Positions 21,442 to 29,946 of a stretch of DNA of 64,000 nucleotides are shown in pieces; the first letter of the stretch is position 1; every line of letters starts with the position of its first letter. The notes below the pieces were generated by a model that was not told where the DNA came from, did not search any database, and worked only from the letters and a program-made list of their open reading frames with translations. A program made the position numbers and the translations under genes. Source of the DNA: an uncultured Collinsella sp. (lineage in GTDB: Bacteria > Actinomycetota > Coriobacteriia > Coriobacteriales > Coriobacteriaceae); contig CAKUFT010000003.1 of assembly GCA_934650095.1 (NCBI GenBank), positions 1-64,000 on the forward strand, given 5' to 3'.

Positions 21442-22527
21442 CTATCCTGCGGTTTTCAGGCGGCGCTGCTTAAGCTTTGTCTGAATGGGTTCAATGACGA
21501 ACGTGTCGACGATCGAGGCTATTGTCAGTGCCGTACCATATGCCAGCACTGTCGCTGATACCCAAGTGATCAGCCTTAACGGCCATGCGAGCGTCGCGTA
21601 GCCACTGTGTAGTGCGCCTATATAGATGACGTCGATGGCAAATTCAATCGTTGCGTATTGTAGGAGATAGATTGAATAGGACCTTTTTGCGGCCCATTCG
21701 ATAAGCTTAGAAAGCGATTTCGATTGGAGCTTAATTCCATCAAACGCGATAAATATGGCGACGGTAACGATCATCCAGTTGAAACTTGGGTCAGATCTTT
21801 CTAGTCCAAAATATGCGCTAGCAATATCTATGATGAAGAACAATGCGCCTGACGCCATAATTAAATGGGTTTCACGCGTGTCTAGCAATGGGGTAACCCT
21901 CTTGATGAAATATCCCATGCAAAAGAATGTGAAATACGTTCCTCCGAGAAGCGATCGCGGAATAATGCGTTGAAGCATGCTTATGGCCGCCGCAAAGGTG
22001 ACATGCTGAGAGTTGATGAGCATAGAGTTTGCTGCGGATGACAGTCCACCCCATGCATAGATTCCTAAGGTCACAAACAGGGCAATTTTGCAGGTACGAT
22101 CATCGAGGGCGTCGAACATTTTGGACAGTACCGGTGCTACTAAAATGAACGGAATGAGTGCCGGGACAAACCACCAGCCACCTTGAATCAAGCCGCTCGT
22201 GTATCTGATGAAGTTGGTGTCCATAACTGAGCCTGTTGTAGCCTTGTATACATACAGAAGTCCTGCATATACAAAGATGGGAAGCAATAACGACAGGGCT
22301 TTACCAAAGAGGTAATCCTTGTAGCTTTTCTTTAGGGGCCTTAATGCGAAATAGCCCGACAGACAGAAGAATATCGGGTCACAGATAATCGCAGCCGTGC
22401 TAGCTATTGCGCTAGCGTTGATGTTTCGAAAACTGCCCAGTTGCGGTGCGATGTGAACTACAACAACTAGAAACATTGAGAGGGCTCTTAGAAGATCCCA
22501 GTTTGTAAGACGCTTGCTTGTGCTCAT
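21442..22527 (-). CDS. Acyltransferase family 3 (membrane O-acyltransferase)
   Basis: The 361-residue polytopic protein matches acyltransferase 3: NWDLLRALSMFLVVVVHIAP carries the family's conserved Arg and the catalytic His near residue 25, and about ten transmembrane helices follow. Such enzymes move acetyl or other acyl groups across the membrane onto surface sugars, so it probably decorates the polymer of this locus. It starts 6 bp after the stop of the upstream GT2 gene on the same strand, so the two are likely co-transcribed. The C-terminal tail is basic. Confidence 0.88.
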   Translation of the reverse strand: MSTSKRLTNWDLLRALSMFLVVVVHIAPQLGSFRNINASAIASTAAIICDPIFFCLSGYFALRPLKKSYKDYLFGKALSLLLPIFVYAGLLYVYKATTGSVMDTNFIRYTSGLIQGGWWFVPALIPFILVAPVLSKMFDALDDRTCKIALFVTLGIYAWGGLSSAANSMLINSQHVTFAAAISMLQRIIPRSLLGGTYFTFFCMGYFIKRVTPLLDTRETHLIMASGALFFIIDIASAYFGLERSDPSFNWMIVTVAIFIAFDGIKLQSKSLSKLIEWAAKRSYSIYLLQYATIEFAIDVIYIGALHSGYATLAWPLRLITWVSATVLAYGTALTIASIVDTFVIEPIQTKLKQRRLKTAG

Positions 22528-22533
22528 TAGAGT

Positions 22534-23487
22534 TTACTCACCTTTTGAATTGCGCGTTTTGTATACCTGCAGCTCCCACTGTTTCTTTTCGACCTTGGCG
22601 ACTGAGTCGAGGATAAGTCCCGTCGCCAGACTGAGGCCGCACAAGAACATGAACGATGCGGCGAGCATGGCGGTTGGGAAACGGGGCACCAGCCCGGTAT
22701 GGAAGTACTCAACGATGATGGGGATGCCGAGCGCGAGGCCGATAACAGCGAAGAGCAGGGCGATGAGACTGAAGAACTTGAGCGGGCGGTAGTCCTTGAA
22801 GAGCGTGCCGATCATGGCGATGACCTTGATGCCGTCGCCGACCGTGTCGAGCTTGGACTCCGATCCCGCGGGGCGGTCCCTGTACTCCACCGGGACGTCC
22901 CTGATGCGCCAGCGGTGGTCGACGGCGTGGATGGAGAGTTCGGTCTCGATTTGGAAGCCCTCGCTCAGGACGGGGAACGTCTTGACGAACGGTCGGCTCA
23001 TGGCGCGGTAGCCCGTCATGACGTCCTCGAAGCTGTAGCCGTAGATCCACTTGATCATGGCGCGGACCAGGTCGTTGCCGAATCCGTGGAAGGCGCGCTT
23101 GTTCTCCTCGGCGTAGGTGCCGTTGGACAGGCGGTCGCCCACGGTCATGTCCGCCTCGCCCGCGAGGATGGGGTTGCAGAGCGCGCGGGCCGATTCGGCG
23201 GGGTAGGTGTCGTCGCCGTCGACCATGAGGTAGCAGGCAGCGTCGATGTCGCGGAACATCTGGCGGCAGACGTTGCCCTTGCCCTGGCGCGGCTCGAGGC
23301 GCACGGTGGCGCCATGCTCGCGCGCGATTCGGGACGTCCCATCGGTTGAGTTGTTGTCGTAGACGTAGACCGTGGCTCCGGGGAGCTCGCGGTGGAAATC
23401 GTCTATGACTTTACCGATGGTGACGGCCTCGTTATAGCAGGGAATGATAACCGCTGTGTTTGTATAGTCCAAGATGAATGCCCCCAT
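22534..23487 (-). CDS. Glycosyltransferase family 2 with two C-terminal membrane helices
   Basis: The 317-residue protein has an N-terminal GT2 domain (AVIIPCYNEAVTIGKVIDDF, YVYDNNSTDGTS, YLMVDGDDTYP, DVMTGYRAMSRPF). Two hydrophobic helices (about 232-255 and 268-293) follow, the plan of GtrB/polyprenol-phosphate glycosyltransferases that make lipid-linked sugars in the inner leaflet. It pairs with the acyltransferase gene. Most of the gene uses extreme G/C-ending codons, but the first ~20 and last ~25 codons are A/T-richer, so the composition boundary lies inside the reading frame. Confidence 0.87.
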   Translation of the reverse strand: MGAFILDYTNTAVIIPCYNEAVTIGKVIDDFHRELPGATVYVYDNNSTDGTSRIAREHGATVRLEPRQGKGNVCRQMFRDIDAACYLMVDGDDTYPAESARALCNPILAGEADMTVGDRLSNGTYAEENKRAFHGFGNDLVRAMIKWIYGYSFEDVMTGYRAMSRPFVKTFPVLSEGFQIETELSIHAVDHRWRIRDVPVEYRDRPAGSESKLDTVGDGIKVIAMIGTLFKDYRPLKFFSLIALLFAVIGLALGIPIIVEYFHTGLVPRFPTAMLAASFMFLCGLSLATGLILDSVAKVEKKQWELQVYKTRNSKGE

Positions 23488-23633
23488 AACTTATTACGGG
23501 TTGTTAGTATACCTGCCGTCAGATGCCTGTATTTGATATGGGGTACTTTTCCAGATTTGCATCGCTGGGTTAGTTGCCGCGTTTGAAGGCTATACTTTCC
23601 ACTGTTATGTATTACGAGACAAGGAGTTGGTCC

Positions 23634-24479
23634 GTGACTGACAGCGTAGATAGTCAGAAAGCGGTGGCTAAGCCGGCCTCTCACGCTAAAAATGATTTCG
23701 AAAAAGACAAATACATCCTGAGGCAGCTTGTCACTAAGGATTTTAAGATTAAGTATCGTCGCAGCGTTTTGGGTGTTGCATGGTCGGTGCTTAATCCGCT
23801 TCTTATGATGGTTGTCATGTCCATTGTGTTTTCGACCATTTTTGGTCAGAGCCGCAATGGCTCCATTACGCCTGAGATGTATCCGCTGTACCTGATCGTC
23901 GGTAACATTACGTTCTCGGTTATGTCCGAGTCGACGAACCAGGCACTCATGTCCATCATCGCCGCGTCGTCCCTGCTTAAAAAGGTTAAGGTGCACCGTT
24001 GGGTGTTCCCGGTTCAAAAGGTGCTTTTCTCGCTCGTTAACTTCGCTTTCTCTCTTGTTGCCGTCGCGCTGGTTATGCTTTGGTTCCATGTTCTTCCCAC
24101 CTGGCATTTAATCTTGCTGCCGGTTTGCCTGTTTTTGCTTATGTGCTTTTGCATGGGCTTGGGCATGATGCTCTCGGCACTTGCCGTATTCTTCCGCGAT
24201 GTTATGCACCTGTGGACCGTCGTTATCACCGCATGGATGTACCTGACGCCCATCTTCTGGACCACCGATTACATTAGCCAGATGGCCCATTGGATTCAGG
24301 TGCTGGTCGTTGTGAATCCAATGTACAACTACCTGCAGTTTATGCGTGATATTTTCCTGTTTAACACGACGCCCTCTATGCTTACGCTGGGACTTTGCGT
24401 GATTTGGGCAGTTTTCGCCCTGGTTGTTGGCTACGCTGTGTTCCACAAGACCGAGCACAAGTTTATTCTCTACATTTAA
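23634..24479 (+). CDS. ABC-2 type polysaccharide/teichoic acid export permease (TagG/Wzm-like)
   Basis: The 281-residue permease has a cytoplasmic N-terminus (YILRQLVTKDFKIKYRRSVL), the usual signature just before the first helix of polysaccharide ABC-2 permeases, then six predicted helices. It should pair with the ATPase encoded 11 bp downstream to export a finished lipid-linked polymer. I chose the GTG at 23634, preceded by AAGGAG at seven bases; longer in-frame starts upstream lack a site. The polymer is not identified; the nearby tagD-like gene hints at a glycerol-phosphate-containing one. Confidence 0.9.
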   Translation: MTDSVDSQKAVAKPASHAKNDFEKDKYILRQLVTKDFKIKYRRSVLGVAWSVLNPLLMMVVMSIVFSTIFGQSRNGSITPEMYPLYLIVGNITFSVMSESTNQALMSIIAASSLLKKVKVHRWVFPVQKVLFSLVNFAFSLVAVALVMLWFHVLPTWHLILLPVCLFLLMCFCMGLGMMLSALAVFFRDVMHLWTVVITAWMYLTPIFWTTDYISQMAHWIQVLVVVNPMYNYLQFMRDIFLFNTTPSMLTLGLCVIWAVFALVVGYAVFHKTEHKFILYI

Positions 24480-24490
24480 GGAGCGCTGTA

Positions 24491-25258
24491 ATGACTGAAT
24501 CTGCTATTGATTACAGCAAGCAGCCTCTTGCTGTTGAGGTTAAAGATGTCACCATGATCTTTAACATGGCGTCTGAATCGCTTACAAATCTCAAGGAGTA
24601 CTTTATTAAGCTTGCCAAGCACGAGCTCTTCTTTGAGGAGTTCCGCGCGCTTAAGCACATCTCTTTTGATGTTCACCGCGGCGAGGTTGTCGGTCTGGTT
24701 GGTACCAACGGTTCCGGCAAGTCTACGATGCTTAAGATCATCGCTGGCGTTCTGGAGCCCAGCGAGGGCGAGGTTAAGGTTCACGGCAACATCGCCCCGC
24801 TCATCGAGCTGGGCGCCGGCTTTGATCCCGAGCTTACAGCGCGCGAGAACATCTACCTTAACGGTGCGCTGCTCGGCTATACCAAGGAATTTATCGATGC
24901 GAGCTTTGACGATATTATCGAGTTCGCTGAGCTTAAAGACTTTGTCGACATGCCGCTTAAGAATTTCTCGTCGGGCATGGTCGCTCGTATTGCCTTTGCT
25001 ATCGCCACCATTACCGAGCCCGATATCCTTATTGTTGATGAGACGCTTTCTGTTGGCGATGTGTTTTTCCAGCAAAAGTGCGAGCGCCGTATTCAGCATT
25101 TTATTGAGAGCGGTGACGTGACGGTGTTGTTCGTTTCTCACTCCATGGAGCAGGTCGAGCGTATTTGCCAGCGTGCTGTTTGGATTGAGAAGGGCGACCT
25201 TCGCATGGATGGTCCTGTCGATGAGGTGTGCAAGGCATACCACGACCAGTTTAAGTAG
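24491..25258 (+). CDS. ABC transporter ATP-binding protein (TagH/Wzt-like)
   Basis: The 255-residue ATPase has the Walker A GTNGSGKST, a signature FSSGMVARIAFA, and a Walker B ILIVDETLSVGD. An insertion before Walker A (NLKEYFIKLAKHELFFEEF) is typical of polysaccharide-export ATPases. It lacks the C-terminal carbohydrate-binding domain found in some Wzt proteins, so export is unlikely to depend on recognising a terminal cap through this subunit. The ATG at 24491 has AAGGAG upstream. Confidence 0.92.
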   Translation: MTESAIDYSKQPLAVEVKDVTMIFNMASESLTNLKEYFIKLAKHELFFEEFRALKHISFDVHRGEVVGLVGTNGSGKSTMLKIIAGVLEPSEGEVKVHGNIAPLIELGAGFDPELTARENIYLNGALLGYTKEFIDASFDDIIEFAELKDFVDMPLKNFSSGMVARIAFAIATITEPDILIVDETLSVGDVFFQQKCERRIQHFIESGDVTVLFVSHSMEQVERICQRAVWIEKGDLRMDGPVDEVCKAYHDQFK

Positions 25259-25313
25259 GTTATAATTTATTTTGCTGTGTAGATACGCTATTGGCGTGCT
25301 TGCATGGTTTTAT

Positions 25314-25387
25314 GCTCCATTAGCTCAGTCGGATAGAGCAGGGGACTTCTAATCCCAAGGTCGACGGTTCGAATCCGCCATGGAGCA
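25314..25387 (+). tRNA. tRNA-Arg (anticodon UCU)
   Basis: A full cloverleaf is seen: acceptor stem GCTCCAT/ATGGAGC, D arm GCTC-AGTCGGATA-GAGC, anticodon loop CTTCTAA giving UCU, and T loop TTCGAAT. The T stem has one A-C mismatch, and the outermost anticodon-stem pair (27-43) is G-A. The 3' CCA is not encoded (discriminator A, then CCT). It lies between the ABC ATPase and tagD genes on the same strand. No integrase or duplicated tRNA end was seen. Confidence 0.93.
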
Positions 25388-25439
25388 CCTGTATTTATCG
25401 AGCCGTCAAACCGACGGCTCTTCTTTTATGGAGTTTCTG

Positions 25440-25916
25440 ATGGGCACATTTTCGTCTGTTCGTATTGAGGCAAATTCCGATCTTCTTGAGACCGGTTTAT
25501 CTGGTGCAGACGATCGCCATTCCTTAAAACGAGTACTTACGTACGGAACGTTTGACCTTCTTCATTATGGCCACATTCGCCTTCTTCAACAGGCATCTAA
25601 GCTCGGCGACTATCTTATCGTTGGGCTCTCAACTGATGAATTCAATGCTCTAAAAGGGAAAAAGAGCTTCTATTCCTATGATGTGCGACGTGAGATGCTT
25701 GAAGCGCTGCGTTATGTTGACTTGGTAATTCCGGAAGACAATTGGGATCAAAAGCCTCGGGACATAAAGATGTATCACGCTGATGTTGTGTGCATGGGAG
25801 GCGATTGGGCTGGCGACCCTCGCTTTGAATCATTGAAAGATATTTGCGATGTTGTCTACTTGAATCGAACTCCTGGAATTTCGACTACTGAGGTAAAGGG
25901 CAAGCTTGCTCAATAA
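25440..25916 (+). CDS. tagD: Glycerol-3-phosphate cytidylyltransferase-like protein
   Basis: The 158-residue nucleotidyltransferase has RVLTYGTFDLLHYGHIRLL, with the cytidylyltransferase HxGH motif (HYGH), and a C-terminal GISTTEVKGKL matching the RTxGISTT signature of TagD. TagD makes CDP-glycerol for teichoic acids. The catalytic domain is of usual length, but about 30 extra residues precede it. The start at 25440 is backed by GGAG six bases upstream; longer readings would run into the tRNA gene. Glycerol specificity is inferred by family. Confidence 0.88.
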   Translation: MGTFSSVRIEANSDLLETGLSGADDRHSLKRVLTYGTFDLLHYGHIRLLQQASKLGDYLIVGLSTDEFNALKGKKSFYSYDVRREMLEALRYVDLVIPEDNWDQKPRDIKMYHADVVCMGGDWAGDPRFESLKDICDVVYLNRTPGISTTEVKGKLAQ

Positions 25917-25958
25917 AATTGCCCCGTGTATTGCATGGTAAACACGGGGCAATTTTTT
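25917..25958. terminator. Strong bidirectional terminator between tagD and licD
   Basis: AATTGCCCCGTGT (25917-25929) pairs perfectly with ACACGGGGCAATT (25942-25954), followed by a T tract on the plus strand. The A-rich left flank gives a T tract on the minus strand, so it can serve both convergent genes. Confidence 0.88.
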
Positions 25959-25962
25959 ATCA

Positions 25963-27072
25963 TTAATCAAGCAGACGTTTCATGGCATGATTTGAGGACC
26001 CATTTTCCAGCTCGCTATGATTGACGTGTCGGAAGTGGCTGTTAATGTCATTTGGAAGCTCGTAGATATCCCCATAGCGGCTCCAGAGGAATAAATCGGG
26101 GTTATTCGGCTCCTCGAGCTGTGTGCCCTCAAACGCTATGGCTTTAGTGGGGAAGAGGTCCGCAATGGGGTAGACCCATTGTTTCTGCTTTCCATCATCA
26201 AGGTTGTCGATAGCCCACATGATGCCCTTGGCGTGCTCCTTATCGCATATGATTCCGGCCGCTTTGGACTTTTCGAGGCATCGGTCGTAATGCTTCTGAA
26301 TCAGGCTATTGTTCTCGCCCGAGTAATAGGGCTCGTCATGCCAGAATGCCAGCATTCTGTCTGACTCCATTTCTTCGACCATTTGAACACGGAGTTTTCG
26401 CTGTTCTTCGGCGAATTTGTTGTCAGTTGACGGAGCCCAGTCATAAATGAACAAATCCAGAAAACAGGGTATGTTTTCGTCGTTGTAAAGAAATCTAACT
26501 TGTCGACAGTGGACAAACCGGTCGTAAGCAATTGAAATTTTATAGCGGTTGTTATCTTCAACGACGTCGCATAGCTTTTCTAAATCATCGCGCATGATTC
26601 CAAGGTCTGTATCATCGTCCCAGGGAATGAATCCTTGATGTCTAATTGCTCCGATAAGTGTTCCGAAGTTAATCCAATAATTGATGTCGTTCTCTTTGCA
26701 GAGAGTGTCGAATTCCCCCAACAGTTTTCCGCATCCAAGCTGCAATAGCCTTAATCCGCCAGTTGCTTTTGGGAGCTCTTTAAAGAAACGCTCCTTTGCT
26801 TCCTGGATAGTTTCTTCTGGTCGCTTGTACTCTTCCCACGCAAACATTTTCATGTGCTCGTCATGGGCATCAAGGCTCTGCGCAATCGACTCAATAAGTG
26901 GAATTGCCATATTGTCGAACTTGTAGTTGATGTTCATGTTGATTCCGTTATCGGCGACTTCAATGCGATGATAAATTCTATCTAGCTCTTCTTGCAGCCT
27001 ATTAATGTCGTCATGCATAGCGTGAAGCGATCTGGATGATGCTGGCAAGAATTGTTTGATAATGCTGAGCAT
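25963..27072 (-). CDS. LicD-family phosphotransferase
   Basis: The 369-residue protein has an N-terminal coiled-coil-like region (~1-110) and a LicD nucleotidyltransferase-fold domain. In the latter, YWINFGTLIGAIRHQGFIPW and DDDTDLGIMRDDLEKL contain the family's DD(D/N)xD acidic signature. LicD proteins attach phosphocholine or related phospho-alcohols to surface glycans. With tagD next door, glycerol-phosphate transfer is a reasonable guess, not shown. No choline kinase or cytidylyltransferase of LicC type was recognised in the window. AAAGGAG upstream supports the ATG. Confidence 0.87.
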   Translation of the reverse strand: MLSIIKQFLPASSRSLHAMHDDINRLQEELDRIYHRIEVADNGINMNINYKFDNMAIPLIESIAQSLDAHDEHMKMFAWEEYKRPEETIQEAKERFFKELPKATGGLRLLQLGCGKLLGEFDTLCKENDINYWINFGTLIGAIRHQGFIPWDDDTDLGIMRDDLEKLCDVVEDNNRYKISIAYDRFVHCRQVRFLYNDENIPCFLDLFIYDWAPSTDNKFAEEQRKLRVQMVEEMESDRMLAFWHDEPYYSGENNSLIQKHYDRCLEKSKAAGIICDKEHAKGIMWAIDNLDDGKQKQWVYPIADLFPTKAIAFEGTQLEEPNNPDLFLWSRYGDIYELPNDINSHFRHVNHSELENGSSNHAMKRLLD

Positions 27073-27192
27073 TGGATACTCCTTTCAATTGAATTATCTT
27101 TTTGAGCAATCCGAGCGATGATTGGCTAGTAAAGTCGTAACCTCTTCGTCAGCCTATAGAGTCGTTTAGCAGTGACTTCGAATCTCTTGTTT

Positions 27193-28317
27193 CTACGCCT
27201 CCGTCGGCTCCGCGTCTAGCTCGTTGCGGACGAGATCGAAGGCTGCGGCGATGGCCTTGTCCATGTCGTAGTACTTGTAGCCGCCCAGGCGACCGGCGAA
27301 GATCACGTCGCCCTCCTGCGCCGCCAGCTCCTCGTACTGCCTGTGCAGGGCCTCGTTCCTGGCGTCGTTGATGGGGTAGTAGGGCTCGTCGCCGGGCTTC
27401 CAGTCGGCCGGGTACTCGCGCGTGACGACGGTCCTGTCCTGCGTGCCGAACTCGAAGTGCTTGTGCTCGATGACGCGCGTGTAGGGCACCTCGCGCTCGG
27501 TGTAGTTGACCACGGCCACGCCCTGGTGGTCCCGCTCGTCGAGGGTCTCGGTCTCGAAGCGCAGGCTGCGGTACTCGAGCGTGCCCAGCCTGAAGTCGTA
27601 GAACGCGTCGATGGGGCCGCAGTAGACCGTCCTGGCGGCAACGTCGGGCTCTGCGGCGATGAGCTCCTTGTACTCCACGCCGCAGCGGACCTCGACGCCC
27701 TCGAGCATGTTGGCGACCATCTTGGTGTATCCGCCCACGGGGATGCCCTGGTAGCGGTCGTTGAAGTAGTTGTTGTCGTAGGTGAAGCGGCAGGGGAGGC
27801 GCCTGATGATGCTCGCGGGAAGGTCCTTGCAGTCGCGGCCCCACTGCTTCTCGGTGTAGCCCTTCACGAGCGTCTCGAAGATGTCTCGGCCCACGAGGGA
27901 CAGCGCCTGCTCCTCGAGGTTGGCCGGCTCGCCGATGTTCTCGGCGGCCACCTGCTCGGCGATCTTTGCGCGGGCGTCGGCCGGCGTGACGACGCCCGGC
28001 CACATCTTGGCGAAGGTGTTCATGTTGAAGGGCATGTTGTACATGTTGCCGCGGAAGTTGGCGACCGGCGAGTTGACGTAGTTGTTGAACTCGGCGAAGC
28101 GGTTGACGTAGTCCCAGACGTCCTTCATGGAGGTGTGGAAGATATGCGCGCCGTAGCGGTGGACCTGGATGCCCTCGACGTCCTCGGTGTAGACGTTGCC
28201 GGCGATGTGGTCGCGGCGGTCGATGACCAGGACCGACTTGCCGGCGCGCTTGGCGGCGTTGGCGAAGACCGCGCCCGAGAGGCCGGCGCCGACGACGAGG
28301 TAATCGTACTGGGACAT
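27193..28317 (-). CDS. glf: UDP-galactopyranose mutase
   Basis: The flavoenzyme converts UDP-galactopyranose to UDP-galactofuranose, so the locus probably makes a galactofuranose-containing polymer. The N-terminus has the FAD-binding VVGAGLSGAVFAN (residues 7-19), and later motifs include HRYGAHIFHT, EKQWGRD and FAGRLGGYKYYDMD. The 374-residue length is standard. Codons are extremely G/C-biased, like rfbA-wecB and unlike the adjacent licD gene. AAAGGAG precedes the ATG. It marks the far end of the polysaccharide locus. Confidence 0.97.
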   Translation of the reverse strand: MSQYDYLVVGAGLSGAVFANAAKRAGKSVLVIDRRDHIAGNVYTEDVEGIQVHRYGAHIFHTSMKDVWDYVNRFAEFNNYVNSPVANFRGNMYNMPFNMNTFAKMWPGVVTPADARAKIAEQVAAENIGEPANLEEQALSLVGRDIFETLVKGYTEKQWGRDCKDLPASIIRRLPCRFTYDNNYFNDRYQGIPVGGYTKMVANMLEGVEVRCGVEYKELIAAEPDVAARTVYCGPIDAFYDFRLGTLEYRSLRFETETLDERDHQGVAVVNYTEREVPYTRVIEHKHFEFGTQDRTVVTREYPADWKPGDEPYYPINDARNEALHRQYEELAAQEGDVIFAGRLGGYKYYDMDKAIAAAFDLVRNELDAEPTEA

Positions 28318-28764
28318 GGTTGTGCTCCTTTGATTTGGTGTTGGGTGGGGTTACGGAACTAGTGCAGCTGGTTGAGTTGTGCTGGTGAATTGTTCCTATT
28401 GGCAGTGTAGCAGATGGGGGGCTGGCTTAATTAAGTAGGACTTTGGTTCTCGCACGAAGGGGTTGCTGAAAGCCTTACGCTTCATCCGTGCCAACTAACC
28501 GGTTATGGGGGTCCTGACTCATAACTGCTGTGGGTGCGCGCTGCGCCTGCAGCAGTTATATTCAGCCGCTGCTGTCAGTCGTGAATAAGGGCTTAATTTG
28601 TTCTGACTGTAAAGTAATTTGAATACGGTCCACCGTGGCCCATTGTTGTCTATATTGCCTTATCGGTATCTTGGTATGATGTGTGGCATGCTGTCGGGCG
28701 TTTTGCAAATCTATTGGCACCATTTGGTGTTAGGCGGGCGCTCGTTCTTCTCTAGGAGCTGACT
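28318..28764. promoter_or_regulatory. Divergent intergenic region with hairpin and extended -10 promoter candidate
   Basis: About 450 non-coding bases between glf and the ATPase gene. ATAACTGCTG (28521-28530) pairs with CAGCAGTTAT (28550-28559), and inside that arm GCGC can pair with GCGC around GCT. No T tract follows, so it may be regulatory rather than a terminator. TGGTATGAT (28672-28680) is an extended -10 element suitable for the ATPase gene. No glf promoter was identified. Confidence 0.45.
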
Positions 28765-29946
28765 ATGATTGACTATCGCAATCCATATACCCCCGGCGCG
28801 GGCGCAATGCCCAAATACCTCGCTGGGCGCGATGATATTCTTGAAGCAGCTTCTCTTCAGATCAAAGCCCTTGCCGCAAATTATCAAAATCGCTCGATTG
28901 TTTTATATGGCTTGAGGGGCGTTGGCAAAACCGTCTTGCTCAATTCAATTGAATCAATCGCCGAGGGCGAAGGCGTTCTCGTTCGCCATATCGAGGTCGA
29001 GGAGAAGAAGGGGCTGATTGCTCCTTTGGCTTCGGCATGTTGCTCGCTGTCTTCTTCTCTTAATAAGATCGAGCTCGTTAAGAGCAAATTGGATCAAATA
29101 AGGAACTTGTTCACCTCCCTTACGCTGTCAGTCGATGCGGGGGATGGCTCCTTGTCTTTCGGGTTTAATGAAGATGCTCTCGGGTCATCTCTGGCCTCGT
29201 CTCGTAATCTGTCCGGAGATTTTACCGATATCCTTGTTGTGCTCGGAAAATATGCTCAGGCAGCCGGAGTCTCGATTCTAATTGGAATCGATGAGCTGCA
29301 ATATGCCGAGAAAGAAGAACTCGAAGCCTTGGCATGCGCGCTGCATCGTGTCACTCAGCTTGGTCTTCCCGTTATGTTTTGCTGCGCCGGGCTGCCCAAA
29401 CTCTTAAAGATGCTGGGTGAAGCTAAGACCTACTCCGAGAGGCAGTTCAACTTCGTGAAGGTCGATTCGCTTCCTCGTGACAAGGCGGTTGAGGCTATTG
29501 TCAGGCCCGCTCAAAAGCTTGACGTGCACTATTCCGATGAGGCAGTCGATGCCATCATCGACTATACAGAAGGGTATCCGTATTTCATTCAAGAGCTTTG
29601 TTCAACCATTTGGATATCGTCTGATAGCAGGTGTGTTTCGTTGGAGACCGTGCTCGAGTGCACCTCTTTAACTGATATCCGCCTTGACGAGGGGTTCTTT
29701 AGCGTTCGTTACGATCGGTGCACCCCGAGGCAAAAGGAGTTTTTGATTGCCATGGTGCGCTGCGGCGAGCTTCCGTGCACGCTCGCGAACGTGGCCCATT
29801 ACATGAGGAGAGATGTCTCGTCTATTGGGCCCTTGCGTGCTCAATTAATCAGCAGGGGTTTGATTTATTCCGCCGCAAGGGGAGAGGTTGATTTTACCGT
29901 GCCTCAGTTTGACCGTTATCTTAGGCGAACGGAACAGATTGATTAG
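28765..29946 (+). CDS. Orphan AAA-type ATPase of unknown role
   Basis: The 393-residue protein has a Walker A GLRGVGKTVLL near residue 50 and a Walker B ILIGIDELQYA near 175. A sensor-like region (FCCAGLPKLLKML) and a C-terminal winged-helix-like part follow. This plan fits archaeal-type/ORC-like AAA ATPases (AAA_16) found alone or beside effectors in many bacteria. No partner gene with a recognisable domain lies next to it, so its task is unknown. TAGGAG upstream supports the ATG. Codons are intermediate, like the core genome. Confidence 0.8.
   Translation: MIDYRNPYTPGAGAMPKYLAGRDDILEAASLQIKALAANYQNRSIVLYGLRGVGKTVLLNSIESIAEGEGVLVRHIEVEEKKGLIAPLASACCSLSSSLNKIELVKSKLDQIRNLFTSLTLSVDAGDGSLSFGFNEDALGSSLASSRNLSGDFTDILVVLGKYAQAAGVSILIGIDELQYAEKEELEALACALHRVTQLGLPVMFCCAGLPKLLKMLGEAKTYSERQFNFVKVDSLPRDKAVEAIVRPAQKLDVHYSDEAVDAIIDYTEGYPYFIQELCSTIWISSDSRCVSLETVLECTSLTDIRLDEGFFSVRYDRCTPRQKEFLIAMVRCGELPCTLANVAHYMRRDVSSIGPLRAQLISRGLIYSAARGEVDFTVPQFDRYLRRTEQID

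Noticed and set aside
25314-25960. tRNA-Arg(UCU) as an integration site for a mobile island
   Set aside because: No integrase gene and no second copy of the tRNA 3' end were found nearby; the adjacent tagD gene fits the locus.
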